In this document: piece by piece, positions 51,301-59,923 of the stretch
How positions within the stretch are numbered: the stretch's first letter is position 1
Layout of the letters: each line of letters opens with the position of its first letter
Origin: JAXMCI01 sp046349435
GTDB lineage: Bacteria > Pseudomonadota > Alphaproteobacteria > Dongiales > Dongiaceae
DNA: 64,000 bases
Assembly: GCA_046349435.1 (NCBI GenBank)
Contig: JAXMCI010000001.1
Location: 62,001-126,000 of the forward strand
Direction of reading: 5' to 3'
The notes under the pieces: model-generated
Databases searched by the model: none
What the model was told of the DNA's origin: nothing
What the model saw: the letters and a program-made list of their open reading frames with translations, nothing else
Translations under genes and position numbers: made by a program

Positions 51301-52299
51301 ATGGCCGAGGCCAGTCTCCCCCGCGAGGCCGGCGCGCCGCCGGTGCTCGCCATCGAGGAGCTCAGCATCACCGTCGCCTCGCGCCGCGGGCTCGGCCGCG
51401 TCGTCGACCGCGTCTCGCTCGAGGTCCAGCCCGGCGAGATCGTCGGGCTGATCGGCGAGTCGGGCAGCGGCAAGACGATGACCGCGCTCTCGGTGCTGGG
51501 GCTGCTGCCGCGCGCCGCCCGGATCGCCCGCGGGCGGCTGGTGCTGGGCGGCCGCTCGCTGCTCGAGATGCCGGCGAGGCAGCGCCGGGCGCTGCGCGGC
51601 GACCGCGTCGCGCTGATCCCGCAGGACGCGCTGCGCGCCCTCAACCCGGTGCTGCGCGTCGACACCCAGGTCGGCGAGCCGCTGCGCATCCATCGGCGCA
51701 CCCCCTGGGCGGCCGCCCGGGCGCGCGCCGTCGAGCTGCTGCGCGCCGTGCATCTGCGCGATCCCGCGGCGCGAGCGCGGGAGTATCCGCACCAGTTCAG
51801 CGGCGGCATGCAGCAGCGCGCCATGGTCGCCATGGGCCTGGCGCTGGAGCCGGAGCTGCTGATCGCCGACGAGCCGACCACGGCGCTGGACGTCACGGTG
51901 CAGGCCCAGGTGCTGCGGCTGCTGCGCGAGATCCGCGACGAGCACGGCACCGCCATCCTGTTCATCACCCACGATCTCGGCATCGTCGCCGAGCTCTGCG
52001 ACCGGGTCTATGTCATGTATGCCGGCGCGATCGTCGAGTCCGGGCCGGTGGCGCGGATCTTCGGCCGGCCGGCGCATCCCTACACCCAGGCGCTGCTGCG
52101 GGCGACGCCGACCATCCGGGCGGTGACCGGCGAGCTGCAGTCGATCCCAGGCCAGATCCCGCTGCCCTCGGCGCTGCCGGCCGGCTGCCGCTTCGTCGAT
52201 CGCTGCCCGCTCGCCTTCGAGCGCTGCCGCGAGGAGCCGCCGCTGCTCCCGGTCGGCGGCGCGCAGGCCTCGCGCTGCTGGCGGAGCGCGTCCGCGTGA
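51301..52299 (+). CDS. Dipeptide-type ABC importer ATP-binding protein (DppD-like)
   Basis: This 332-residue ATPase has Walker A GESGSGKTM, signature FSGGMQQRA, Walker B LIADEPTTALD and FITHDLG. The C-terminal oligopeptide-transporter extension carries a Cys-rich motif (AGCRFVDRC, then FERC) that may bind an Fe-S cluster, as in other DppD/OppD proteins. ATG 51301 was chosen. Its stop overlaps the next gene's GTG as GTGA. Confidence 0.93.
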   Translation: MAEASLPREAGAPPVLAIEELSITVASRRGLGRVVDRVSLEVQPGEIVGLIGESGSGKTMTALSVLGLLPRAARIARGRLVLGGRSLLEMPARQRRALRGDRVALIPQDALRALNPVLRVDTQVGEPLRIHRRTPWAAARARAVELLRAVHLRDPAARAREYPHQFSGGMQQRAMVAMGLALEPELLIADEPTTALDVTVQAQVLRLLREIRDEHGTAILFITHDLGIVAELCDRVYVMYAGAIVESGPVARIFGRPAHPYTQALLRATPTIRAVTGELQSIPGQIPLPSALPAGCRFVDRCPLAFERCREEPPLLPVGGAQASRCWRSASA

Positions 52300-53117
52300 G
52301 CGCGCCGCTGGTCGAGGTGCGCGGCGCCGGCAAGGCCTTCGGCGGCGGCTGGTTCCGTCCCGGCACGGCCGCCGTGGCCGGCGTCGACCTCGCCATACAG
52401 CCCGGCGAGACGCTCGGCATCGTCGGCGAGTCCGGGTCGGGCAAGTCGACCCTGCTGCGCATGATCCTGCGGCTGATCCGGCCGACCCAGGGCAGCATCG
52501 CCTTCGAGGGGCGCGACGTCTGGCGGCAGAGCGGCACCGAGCTGAAGGCGATGCGGCGGCGCATGCAGGCGGTCTTCCAGGACCCGGCCTCCTCCTTCAA
52601 CCCGCGCCAGTCGGTCGGCCAGGTGCTGCGCGCGCCGCTCGAGGTGCACGGGGTCGGCAACGCCGCCGAGCGCCGCCGCCGGGTCGGCGAGACGCTCGAG
52701 CTGGTCGGGCTCGGCGCCGGCTTCGCCGAGCGCTTCCCGCACCAGCTCTCCGGCGGGCAGAAGCAGCGCGTGGCGATCGCCCGGGCGATCATCCTGCGGC
52801 CGGCGCTGGTGCTGGCCGACGAGCCGACCTCGGCGCTCGACGTCTCGGTCCAGGCGCAGATCCTCAACCTGTTCAAGGCGACCAAGCGGGAGCTCGGGCT
52901 GACCTACCTGTTCGTCAGCCACAATCTCGGCGTCATCCGCTATGTCAGCGACCGCGTCGCCGTCATGCAGCAGGGCCGCATCGTCGAGATCGGACCGGCC
53001 GCCGAGCTGTTCGACAGGCCGCGGCACGATTATACCCGTACCCTGCTGGCCGCCGTGCCGGACCTCGACCCGGCGCGGCGGCCGGCGGAGCCGTCCGAGG
53101 AAGGAGAAGACCGATGA
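52296..53117 (+). CDS. Dipeptide-type ABC importer ATP-binding protein (DppF-like)
   Basis: This 273-residue ATPase starts at GTG 52296 and has Walker A GESGSGKST, signature LSGGQKQRV, Walker B VLADEPTSALD and FVSHNLG. It lacks the Cys-rich C-terminal extension of its partner and is somewhat short for DppF (usually near 320). It pairs with the DppD-like ATPase. Its stop overlaps the DUF1028 start as ATGA. Confidence 0.92.
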   Translation: MSAPLVEVRGAGKAFGGGWFRPGTAAVAGVDLAIQPGETLGIVGESGSGKSTLLRMILRLIRPTQGSIAFEGRDVWRQSGTELKAMRRRMQAVFQDPASSFNPRQSVGQVLRAPLEVHGVGNAAERRRRVGETLELVGLGAGFAERFPHQLSGGQKQRVAIARAIILRPALVLADEPTSALDVSVQAQILNLFKATKRELGLTYLFVSHNLGVIRYVSDRVAVMQQGRIVEIGPAAELFDRPRHDYTRTLLAAVPDLDPARRPAEPSEEGEDR

Positions 53118-53860
53118 CATCGCTGGTGCTGACCACCTTCTCGATCGCCGCGCGCTGCGCGCGCACCGGCCGGCTCGGCGTCGCCGTCTCGACCGCCGTG
53201 CCCGGGGTCGGCGCGATCTGTCCCTTCGTGCGGCCGGGGGTCGGCGCCATCGCCACCCAGTCCTGGGTCAATCCCTATCTCGGCATCGACGGGCTCGCGC
53301 TGCTCGCCAAGGGGCAGAGCGCCGAGGCCGCGCTCCAGGCCCTGATCGACGCCGATCCCGGCCGCGCCGTGCGCCAGCTCGGCATCGTCGACCGCAACGG
53401 CGGCAGCGCCAGCTGGACCGGCGGCGAGTGCGTGCCCTGGTGCGGCCATCGCACCGGCCCGGACTACGCGGTGCAGGGCAACATGCTGGTCGGCGAGGCG
53501 ACCGTGACGGCGATGGAGGAGGCCTTCACCGGCACCGCCGCGCTCGACCTGCCGGAGCGGCTGCTCGTCGCGCTCGAGGCCGGCCAGCGCGCCGGCGGCG
53601 ACAAGCGCGGCCGGCAATCGGCCTCGCTGCGCGTCTTCGACCGCGAGGAGTATCCCTATCTCGATCTCCGGGTCGACGAGCACCGTCATCCCGTCGCCGA
53701 GCTGCGCCGCGTCTTCGAGGTCGCCCGCCAGCAGCTGCTGCCCTTCGTCGGCGGCATGCCGACGCGGGAGAATCCGCTCGGTGCACTGCCCGAGCACATC
53801 GTCGCCACGCTGATGACCCCGCCGCCCTTCCGCCCGGGCGGCGGCGGCTCAGGGGCCTGA
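53114..53860 (+). CDS. DUF1028 family protein
   Basis: This 248-residue protein has the DUF1028 opening (TTFSIAARCARTGRLGVAVSTA) and the GAIATQSWVNPYLG and YAVQGNMLVG segments typical of the family. Structures suggest an Ntn-hydrolase-like fold, but no function is established that I can cite. No signal peptide is seen. It is translationally coupled to the DppF-like ATPase, so it probably hydrolyses or modifies the imported peptide-like compound; this is inference from context. It overlaps the convergent glycosyltransferase by 12 bases. Confidence 0.85.
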   Translation: MTSLVLTTFSIAARCARTGRLGVAVSTAVPGVGAICPFVRPGVGAIATQSWVNPYLGIDGLALLAKGQSAEAALQALIDADPGRAVRQLGIVDRNGGSASWTGGECVPWCGHRTGPDYAVQGNMLVGEATVTAMEEAFTGTAALDLPERLLVALEAGQRAGGDKRGRQSASLRVFDREEYPYLDLRVDEHRHPVAELRRVFEVARQQLLPFVGGMPTRENPLGALPEHIVATLMTPPPFRPGGGGSGA

Positions 53861-54505
53861 GGCGCGCCGGCGGGCGAGCGAGCGGCGCAGCACGGCGAAG
53901 GCCTCGGCGCGGCTACGCGCGCGGTCGGCCGAGAGGCTGTCGTCGCGCCGCCGCTTGACCAGCAGCACATCCGGCAGCAGCACGAGCCGGGCGCCGCGCT
54001 CGGCCGCCCGGGCGAACCATTCCATGTCGGTGCCGATCGCCAGATCGGTGGCGAAGCCGCCGACGGCGTCGAGCAGCGCCCGGTCGGCGAGCAGCGTGCC
54101 CGGCGTGCGGCCCGGCCGCGGCGGCCCGTCGATACCGTCGGGATCGCGTTCCACCAGATGCGCGACGATCCCGGCCGGCGGCGGCAGCGCCGCCAGCGCG
54201 GCGAGCTGCCGGGCGAGCTTGCCCGGCGTCCAGAGGTCGTCGTGGTCGAGGAAGGCGATCACCGGGCAGCGGGCGGCGGCGATCCCGCGGTTCCGTGCAT
54301 CGCCCAGGCCCTCCCCCTCCTGCCGCAGCAGGCGGACATCGCCCCGCTGCGTCGCCACCGCCACCGTGTCGTCGGTCGAGCGCCCGTCGACGACGACGAT
54401 CTCGGCGGCCGCATGGGACTGCGCCCGGATGCTGTCGAGCGCCTCGCCCAGCCGGGCGGCGCCGTTGCGCACCGCGACGACGACGCTGACCTCGGCGCGG
54501 CTCAC
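53849..54505 (-). CDS. Family 2 glycosyltransferase
   Basis: This 218-residue GT-A protein has VSVVVAVRNGAARLGEALDSI (N-terminal nucleotide-sugar site), VVDGRSTDD and the metal site FLDHDD near residue 85. GTG 54505 is used because its GTGA overlaps the stop of the upstream gene; the frame continues upstream without family similarity. It transfers a sugar from a nucleotide donor to an unknown acceptor. It is the last gene of the minus-strand cassette. Confidence 0.85.
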   Translation of the reverse strand: MSRAEVSVVVAVRNGAARLGEALDSIRAQSHAAAEIVVVDGRSTDDTVAVATQRGDVRLLRQEGEGLGDARNRGIAAARCPVIAFLDHDDLWTPGKLARQLAALAALPPPAGIVAHLVERDPDGIDGPPRPGRTPGTLLADRALLDAVGGFATDLAIGTDMEWFARAAERGARLVLLPDVLLVKRRRDDSLSADRARSRAEAFAVLRRSLARRRASGP

Positions 54506-55230
54506 CGCGTCTCGTCCGTGCCCGCGCGGCGGCGCTGCAGCCGGCCGTGCAGGAGCCGCAGCCACGGGCGGAGATCGGCGGACGCCGCCGGCTGCCGCGG
54601 CGCAAGCCGCTCGGTCAGGCTGCCGTGGCCGCGCCGGTAGAGCAGCACCACATCCTCGATCCGCTCCCAGCGCAGCCCGGCGCCGGTGGCCCGCATCATG
54701 ATCTCCATGTCCTCGTGCAGCAGCAGCGCGGAATCGAGCAGGCCGACGGTATCGAACACCCGGCGCCGGAAGAGGATGGTCGACAGGTTGGCGAGATGCG
54801 GGCCGAAAGGCGCAGCGGCGCGGCGCCCGCGGGCGCCGGACTGGACGAAGCGCTGCAGCCGGCCCTGGACGAGGTCGGCCTCGGGCACCGCCAGCGCCCG
54901 CTCCACCCGGCTGGCGAGCGAGCCCGGCGTCAGCCGGTCGTCGGCATCGAGGAAGGCGATCAGCTCGGCCCGGGCTCGGCGATGCCGGCGTTCCGCCGTC
55001 GAGGCCCCCTGGTTGACCTGCCGCAGCACGCGGGCCGGCAGCCCCGACCGCGCGACGACCTGCTCCGGCCGGTCGGTGGAGCCGTCGTCGACGACGATCA
55101 GGTCGAGATCGGGATAGGCCTGGGCGGCGACGCTCTCCAGCGCCTCGCCGAGCCAGGCGGCGGCCTGGTAGGCCGGAACGACCAGGCTGACGGGCGGCCA
55201 GGGCGCGCCGCTATCCCCCGTCCTTGGCAT
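54502..55230 (-). CDS. Family 2 glycosyltransferase
   Basis: This 242-residue GT-A protein begins at ATG 55230 and shows PVSLVVPAYQAAAWLGEALES, VVDDGSTDRPEQ, and metal-site FLDADD near residue 81. The C-terminal part (LHEDMEIMMRATG) contains the usual acceptor-side acidic motif. Its start overlaps the PqqD-like gene by 20 bases. It is coupled to the second glycosyltransferase downstream by a GTGA overlap. Confidence 0.87.
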   Translation of the reverse strand: MPRTGDSGAPWPPVSLVVPAYQAAAWLGEALESVAAQAYPDLDLIVVDDGSTDRPEQVVARSGLPARVLRQVNQGASTAERRHRRARAELIAFLDADDRLTPGSLASRVERALAVPEADLVQGRLQRFVQSGARGRRAAAPFGPHLANLSTILFRRRVFDTVGLLDSALLLHEDMEIMMRATGAGLRWERIEDVVLLYRRGHGSLTERLAPRQPAASADLRPWLRLLHGRLQRRRAGTDETR

Positions 55231-55648
55231 AGGGCCAGCCGGCCGAGTCGACGTCGTGGATCGGGTCGAGCGTGAGCAGGTCGGCCATCTCGGTGAACTT
55301 CTCGACCAGCGGCGGCGCGAACGGGACGGGCGCAACGTCGTCCGCCGGCGCGGGCGCTCCCGAGCCGTCCGGGACCAGCACCTCCTCCGCCGCGAGCTGT
55401 GCGAGCACCTCGGCGACGCCGCGGCGGATCGCTTCGGCATCGCCGGCGAAGCGGCCCTCGATGGCCGGCGCATCGAGCCCGGCGACAATGCCGTTCCAGA
55501 TCACCGCCGCCGAGCCGCGCAGGCTGAAATAGGCGCCGGTCTCGGTGTTGATGATCAACACCTCCCCGTCGATGATCTCGTGCGCCACCTTGGCGTGATT
55601 GACCGCCAGCCGTCCGGTCCCGCCGATGGCCTCTGCTTCGCTCGCCAT
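55211..55648 (-). CDS. PqqD-like protein (RiPP-recognition-element fold) with conserved-looking C-terminal tail
   Basis: This 145-residue protein has a PqqD-like domain at residues about 15-95 (VAHEIIDGEVLIINTETGAYFSLRGSAAVIWNGI). This winged-helix fold binds leader peptides in RiPP biosynthesis. After an Ala/Pro linker comes a tail FTEMADLLTLDPIHDVDSAG, which I recall as a recurrent motif in PqqD-like proteins linked to HPr-kinase-like enzymes; this recollection is not checked. No radical SAM enzyme or precursor peptide is present nearby. It sits among glycosyltransferases and faces the kinase-like gene at 57154. Confidence 0.8.
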   Translation of the reverse strand: MASEAEAIGGTGRLAVNHAKVAHEIIDGEVLIINTETGAYFSLRGSAAVIWNGIVAGLDAPAIEGRFAGDAEAIRRGVAEVLAQLAAEEVLVPDGSGAPAPADDVAPVPFAPPLVEKFTEMADLLTLDPIHDVDSAGWPYAKDGG

Positions 55649-55657
55649 GGGGAGAGA

Positions 55658-57082
55658 CTAGCGTCCGGAGGTGGCAGTGTCATCCTTCCCCAGGGCGGCG
55701 AGGCGGGCCTCGACGCGCCCCGGCGCGGCGCCGAGCGCAGCCGCCTCTTCCAGCTCGCGTCGTGCCTCCGCGAGGCGTCCGGACCCGGCGAGGCAGAGCC
55801 CGGTCCAGTAGCGGAGATAGCCGTCCTCCCGATGCCGGTTGCGCCAATGGACCAGCCCGCCCTCGCCGCCGCGCTGCTCGTCGGGCAGGACGCCGATCGC
55901 CGCATCGGCGGCCTCGGCCGCCCCGCGCTCCTGCCGCAGGCTTGCCGCGAAGGCGGCGCCATGCGGCCCGAGCGCACGGACGAAGCGGCGCGCGGCTGCG
56001 AAGGGCTGCCTGTCGGGCGGCCGCGGCGGGGCCCGACGCTGCGGTGCGGCCAGCACGCCTCGCAGCGCCTCGTCCAGCGAGCGTGCCGTCCGGTCGGGGT
56101 CGAACAGGGCGCGCGCCCGCAGCCGCGCGCCCTGCCCCAGGCGCGCCCGCTCGTCGGGCCGGGCGTGGAGGAGCTCCAGCGCGGCGCTGTAGCCGGCCTC
56201 GTCCGCGGCAACCACGCCGGATCGCCCATGCTCGACCATCCAGCCGGTTCCCAGGTGCGGCAGCAGCACCGGCGGGATGCCGCACCACATCGCCTCCTGC
56301 AGGCTGAGATCGCTCGAGGCGTAGGCGTCGGGACGCAGCGGATAGCCGAGCAGGTCGGCCTCCTCGAGCACGGCACGGACGTCCTCGACGAAGCCGGGGA
56401 AGACGAAGCGGTCGGCGACGCCGAGGCGGGCCGCCTCGGCGACGAGGCCGGGATCGTGCCCGCCGCAGACGACGAACCGGACCTCCGGAATCCGCGCCGC
56501 CGCGCTCATCGCGACGAACCGCGGGTGCAGCTTGGTCCCGCCGACGGTGCCGACATAGGCGACGACGAAGCCGCGATGCGGCCGCGGCACGAACCCCTCC
56601 AGCCGCGCCGGGTCGGCGCTCGGCGCGATCACCGACACGCGCTCGCGCCACGCCGGCGCGCCGAGCCAGGCCAGCGCGGCGGTCGCCGGCGAGCCGAGGA
56701 TCAGATGATCGGCGGTTGCGGCGATATCCTCGGCCAGCATCTGCGGCGGGTGGAGGCCGGCCACCCGGCAGCGCATCACCATTCGCGCCGCGCCCCGACA
56801 GGATTCGAGGAATTCGGTCATGGACGGCGTGTTCCAGTACTGCGCCACCACGATTTCCGCCCAGGCGATGGACTCGGCCAGCCAAGCCGGATCCGGGACG
56901 CGGCGAAGCGCGATGCCTGCCCGGTGGGCGGCGATCGCCATGGCCGGCGCCGAGCCCGGCTCCAGCACCGCCAGCCGGTGCTGCTGCCGCAGGCCCAGCC
57001 GGCGCGCGGCCGCGGCCTCGCCGGCGATCGCCCGAGACGGACCGCCGGCACCAAGCCGATCGATGACGTGGAGCACGCGCAT
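55658..57082 (-). CDS. Family 4 (GT-B) glycosyltransferase with C-terminal helical extension
   Basis: This 474-residue protein has MRVLHVIDRLGAGGPSRAIAGE at the start and the GT-B second domain with VAYVGTVGGTKLHPRF and the acidic EAMWCGIPPVLLP motif near residue 267. Nucleotide-sugar binding is expected in that C-terminal lobe. About 130 residues after the transferase fold are Arg/Ala-rich and end in a TPR-like helix pair (YLRYWTGLCLAGSGRLAEARRELEEA). It is the first gene of the minus-strand run and begins 71 bases from the divergent kinase-like gene. Confidence 0.85.
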   Translation of the reverse strand: MRVLHVIDRLGAGGPSRAIAGEAAAARRLGLRQQHRLAVLEPGSAPAMAIAAHRAGIALRRVPDPAWLAESIAWAEIVVAQYWNTPSMTEFLESCRGAARMVMRCRVAGLHPPQMLAEDIAATADHLILGSPATAALAWLGAPAWRERVSVIAPSADPARLEGFVPRPHRGFVVAYVGTVGGTKLHPRFVAMSAAARIPEVRFVVCGGHDPGLVAEAARLGVADRFVFPGFVEDVRAVLEEADLLGYPLRPDAYASSDLSLQEAMWCGIPPVLLPHLGTGWMVEHGRSGVVAADEAGYSAALELLHARPDERARLGQGARLRARALFDPDRTARSLDEALRGVLAAPQRRAPPRPPDRQPFAAARRFVRALGPHGAAFAASLRQERGAAEAADAAIGVLPDEQRGGEGGLVHWRNRHREDGYLRYWTGLCLAGSGRLAEARRELEEAAALGAAPGRVEARLAALGKDDTATSGR

Positions 57083-57153
57083 GCGAGGATTTCAGATGGG
57101 GCCGGCCGACTCTGCGGGTAGCGCGGCGATGACAGCTGAGCGATCATCGCCGC

Positions 57154-58182
57154 ATGATGGATCCACGGTCCAGGGCGGTCGCCGACTACATCCTGCGACT
57201 CGACGACGCCTTCGCCGCCGCGGCCGGCGCGGCGCCGCGCACCGAGCACTATCGCCTGAGCGGCCTCGCGGTCGAGGTCCGCTACGCCGGGACGACGCTG
57301 CACGGCCAGCTGCACCCGGCGCTGGCCCATGCGGCGGCACCGCGCTGCACAAAGGCGGACCTGGTGATCCAGGCCTGGAGCGGCGAGGGTGCCGGTGCGC
57401 CGCCGGCGCCGGGCTGGCCGCGCACGGCCTACGACGCCTATGGCCTGGCCCGCGATCCCGACGGCACCGCACTGGTGCATATCGAGGCCAAGGAGCGGGT
57501 CATCTCCTCGTTCGACGCCGGCCGGCGCCTCGCCTGCTTCCACCTGCCGGCGGCGACGCCGCCGGTCTGGATGCGGGCCGCACCCTTCCTGCAGATCCTC
57601 GTCTGGGCCCTGGCGGGCCGCGGCAGCCAGCCGCTCCACGCCGCGGCGGTCGGCACGGCGCGCGGCGGGATCCTCCTCGCCGGGCCGGGCGGGGCCGGCA
57701 AGTCGACGACGGCGCTCGCCGGCCTGCTCGCCGGGATGGAGTTCGTCGGCGACGACTTCATCGCCGCCGCCTGCGAGCCCGAGCCGGCGGCGGCCTGCCT
57801 CTACGCCACCGCCAAGGTCACCGAGCAGAGCCTCGCCCTGCTGCCGGGCCTCGACGCCGGCCGGGTCGAGGCGGCATCGGCCGATCCGAAGCGTCTGGTC
57901 CGCATCGACCGGGTCGCCGAGCGCCTGCCGCTGCGCGCCATGGCGCTGCCCCGGCGGGGCGAGGGCCGCGGCGGCGCGGTGCAGCCCGTGCTGCCGGCGG
58001 TCGCCGCCCGGGCGCTGGCGCTGACCAGCGTCATCCTGCTGCGCGGCAGGCCGGCGCCGGCCCTCGACATGGCGGCCCGCCTGGCGCGGGCCCTGCCCTG
58101 CTATGCGCTCGAGCTCGGTCCCGACATGGCAGCGGTCGCCGGCACGCTGCGCATGCTGATCGAGCGGCACCAGCCGGCATGA
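57154..58182 (+). CDS. HPr-kinase-like P-loop protein
   Basis: This 342-residue protein has Walker A GPGGAGKST at residues 177-185 preceded by LHAAAV, and a GDD motif at 199-201 (FVGDDFIA). Both match the HprK catalytic core arrangement. The N-terminal about 140 residues are not the usual HprK N-domain. No HPr or PTS genes are in the window. Related kinases are known to occur with PqqD-like proteins, which is also seen here. It might phosphorylate a peptide, protein or sugar; the target is unknown. The stop overlaps the next gene's ATG as ATGA. Confidence 0.82.
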   Translation: MMDPRSRAVADYILRLDDAFAAAAGAAPRTEHYRLSGLAVEVRYAGTTLHGQLHPALAHAAAPRCTKADLVIQAWSGEGAGAPPAPGWPRTAYDAYGLARDPDGTALVHIEAKERVISSFDAGRRLACFHLPAATPPVWMRAAPFLQILVWALAGRGSQPLHAAAVGTARGGILLAGPGGAGKSTTALAGLLAGMEFVGDDFIAAACEPEPAAACLYATAKVTEQSLALLPGLDAGRVEAASADPKRLVRIDRVAERLPLRAMALPRRGEGRGGAVQPVLPAVAARALALTSVILLRGRPAPALDMAARLARALPCYALELGPDMAAVAGTLRMLIERHQPA

Positions 58183-59205
58183 GCGCACCGGTCGTCCTCT
58201 TCGTCTACAACCGGCCCGCCGCGACCGCCCGGGTGCTGGCGGCGATCCGCCGCGCGCGTCCCGACCGGCTGGTGGTCGTCGCCGACGCCCGCGGTCGGCC
58301 GGCGACTGCTCGCCGAGGCCTGCGCGGCCGCCAGGCGAGCCGTCGCGGAGATCGACTGGCCGTGCCGGGTCGAGCGGCTCTACGCCGTGGAGAAGCTCGG
58401 CTGCGGCCGGCGCATCGCCAGCGGCCTCGACGCCGTGTTCGAGCGCTTCGAGTCGGCGATCCTCCTGGAGGACGACTGCCTGCCGACCGACTCGTTCTTC
58501 CCCTTCTGCCGGGAGCTGCTCGAGCGCTTTCGTGACGAGCCGCGGGTGATGACGATCACCGGCTTCAATGCGCTCGGCGAATATCCCGAGACGGACGACA
58601 GCTACCTCTTCGCCCGCATGGCGGTGGTCTGGGGCTGGGCGAGCTGGCGGCGGGCGTGGCGGCTCTACGACCCGCGCGCACCGCGGGCCGCGGATCCCGG
58701 CATCGGCGACCGGCTGCGGGCGACCCTCGGCGACGCCTACGCGGCCGAGCGCCTGCTGACCCGGGTCCGAGACACCGTCGCGGGCCGTCACGATACCTGG
58801 GACTATCAGTGGATGTTCTGCCAGACGCTGGCCGACGGCCTCACCGTCATGCCCCGCCGCAGCCTGATCCGCAACATCGGCTTCGACGACCAGGCAACCC
58901 ACACCCGCAAGCGAACGCTGGTCGCCGCGATCCAGGAGAGCTTCGAGCTCGAGCTGCCGCTGCGCCACCCACGCGCGATGAACCCGGATCCGTATTACGA
59001 CCGCGCCTTCGTCGAGCTCGTCGAGGGCGTGCCCGGCCCGACCGTCGTCGCCCATATCGGGCGCCGGCTGCTGGTCCGGCGGCGCTTCGTCCAGGCCGCG
59101 GCAATCCTCCAGGCCGGCACCCGGGCGCATCCGCAGAGCGGCGAGATGGCCGCGCTGCTGGCCGAGGCGCGCTCCCGCCTCGAAGTCGCGGCCGGTGCCG
59201 CATGA
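58179..59205 (+). pseudogene. Glycosyltransferase-like gene (HlpA-type) with an internal frameshift
   Basis: The frame opens at ATG 58179 (MSAPVVLFVYNRPAATARVL, a typical GT-A opening) and reads well to VVVADARG at about 58293. The rest continues in the +1 frame from about 58300 (LLAEACAAARRAVAEIDW, then LYAVEKLGCGRRIASGLDAV, DDCLPTDSFF) to TGA 59205. One extra base, or two missing bases, in GCCCGCGGTCGGCCGGCGAC explains it; the full length of 1027 bases is one more than a multiple of three. Restored, it would encode about 341 residues. It could be a genuine inactivating mutation, a sequencing error or a programmed shift. Confidence 0.8.
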
Positions 59206-59912
59206 CCCGGCGTGCGGTCGTCACCGGCGGCACCGGCGGGATCGGCCTCGGCATCGCCGAGGCGCTGCTGGCAGCCGGCTACGCCGTCACCGCCACCGGA
59301 CTGACGGCTGCCGAGGTCGCGGCCGTGGCGCCGCGGCCGGGACTCGACGCCACCCTCCTCGACGTCACCGACCAGGGTGCCGTCGATCGCCTGTTCGCCG
59401 GGCTCGACCGGCTCGACGCGCTGGTCAATTGCGCCGGCACGATCCGCCGCGGCGGCAGCGAGTTCGAGATCGAGACCTTCCGCCAGGTGATCGAGATCAA
59501 CCTCACCGGCACCATGCGCTGCTGCATGGCGGCGCGCCCGAAGCTGCTCGCCGCCGGCGGCGGCGCGATCGTCAACATGGCCTCGATGCTGTCCTTCTTC
59601 GGCGGCCCCGTCGTACCGGCCTACACCGCCTCCAAGGGCGGCGTGGCGCAGCTGACCAAGGCGCTGGCGGTGGCCTGGGCCAAGGACGGCATCCGGGTCA
59701 ACGCGCTGGCGCCCGGCTGGATCGACACCGCGCTGACCGCGCCGCTGGTCGCCGACCCCGCCCGCTCCGCCGCCCTCCTCGCCCGCACCCCGGCCGGCCG
59801 CTGGGGCCAGCCGGACGACCTCGGCGGCGCGGCCGTGTTCCTCTGCTCCGACGCCGCCCGCTTCGTCACCGGCGCCATCCTGCCGGTCGACGGCGGCTAC
59901 GCCGCTTCCTGA
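59202..59912 (+). CDS. SDR family oxidoreductase
   Basis: This 236-residue classical SDR has VTGGTGGIGLG at residues about 7-17, CAGTIRRGG, the Ser in NMASMLSFF and YTASKGGV with catalytic Tyr and Lys. The C-terminal segment LAPGWIDTALTAPL is typical of sugar or 3-oxoacyl dehydrogenases. ATG 59202 overlaps the glycosyltransferase stop as ATGA. It is followed 11 bases later by the cupin gene. The substrate is unknown. Confidence 0.9.
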   Translation: MTRRAVVTGGTGGIGLGIAEALLAAGYAVTATGLTAAEVAAVAPRPGLDATLLDVTDQGAVDRLFAGLDRLDALVNCAGTIRRGGSEFEIETFRQVIEINLTGTMRCCMAARPKLLAAGGGAIVNMASMLSFFGGPVVPAYTASKGGVAQLTKALAVAWAKDGIRVNALAPGWIDTALTAPLVADPARSAALLARTPAGRWGQPDDLGGAAVFLCSDAARFVTGAILPVDGGYAAS

Positions 59913-59923
59913 AGGAGACCTCG

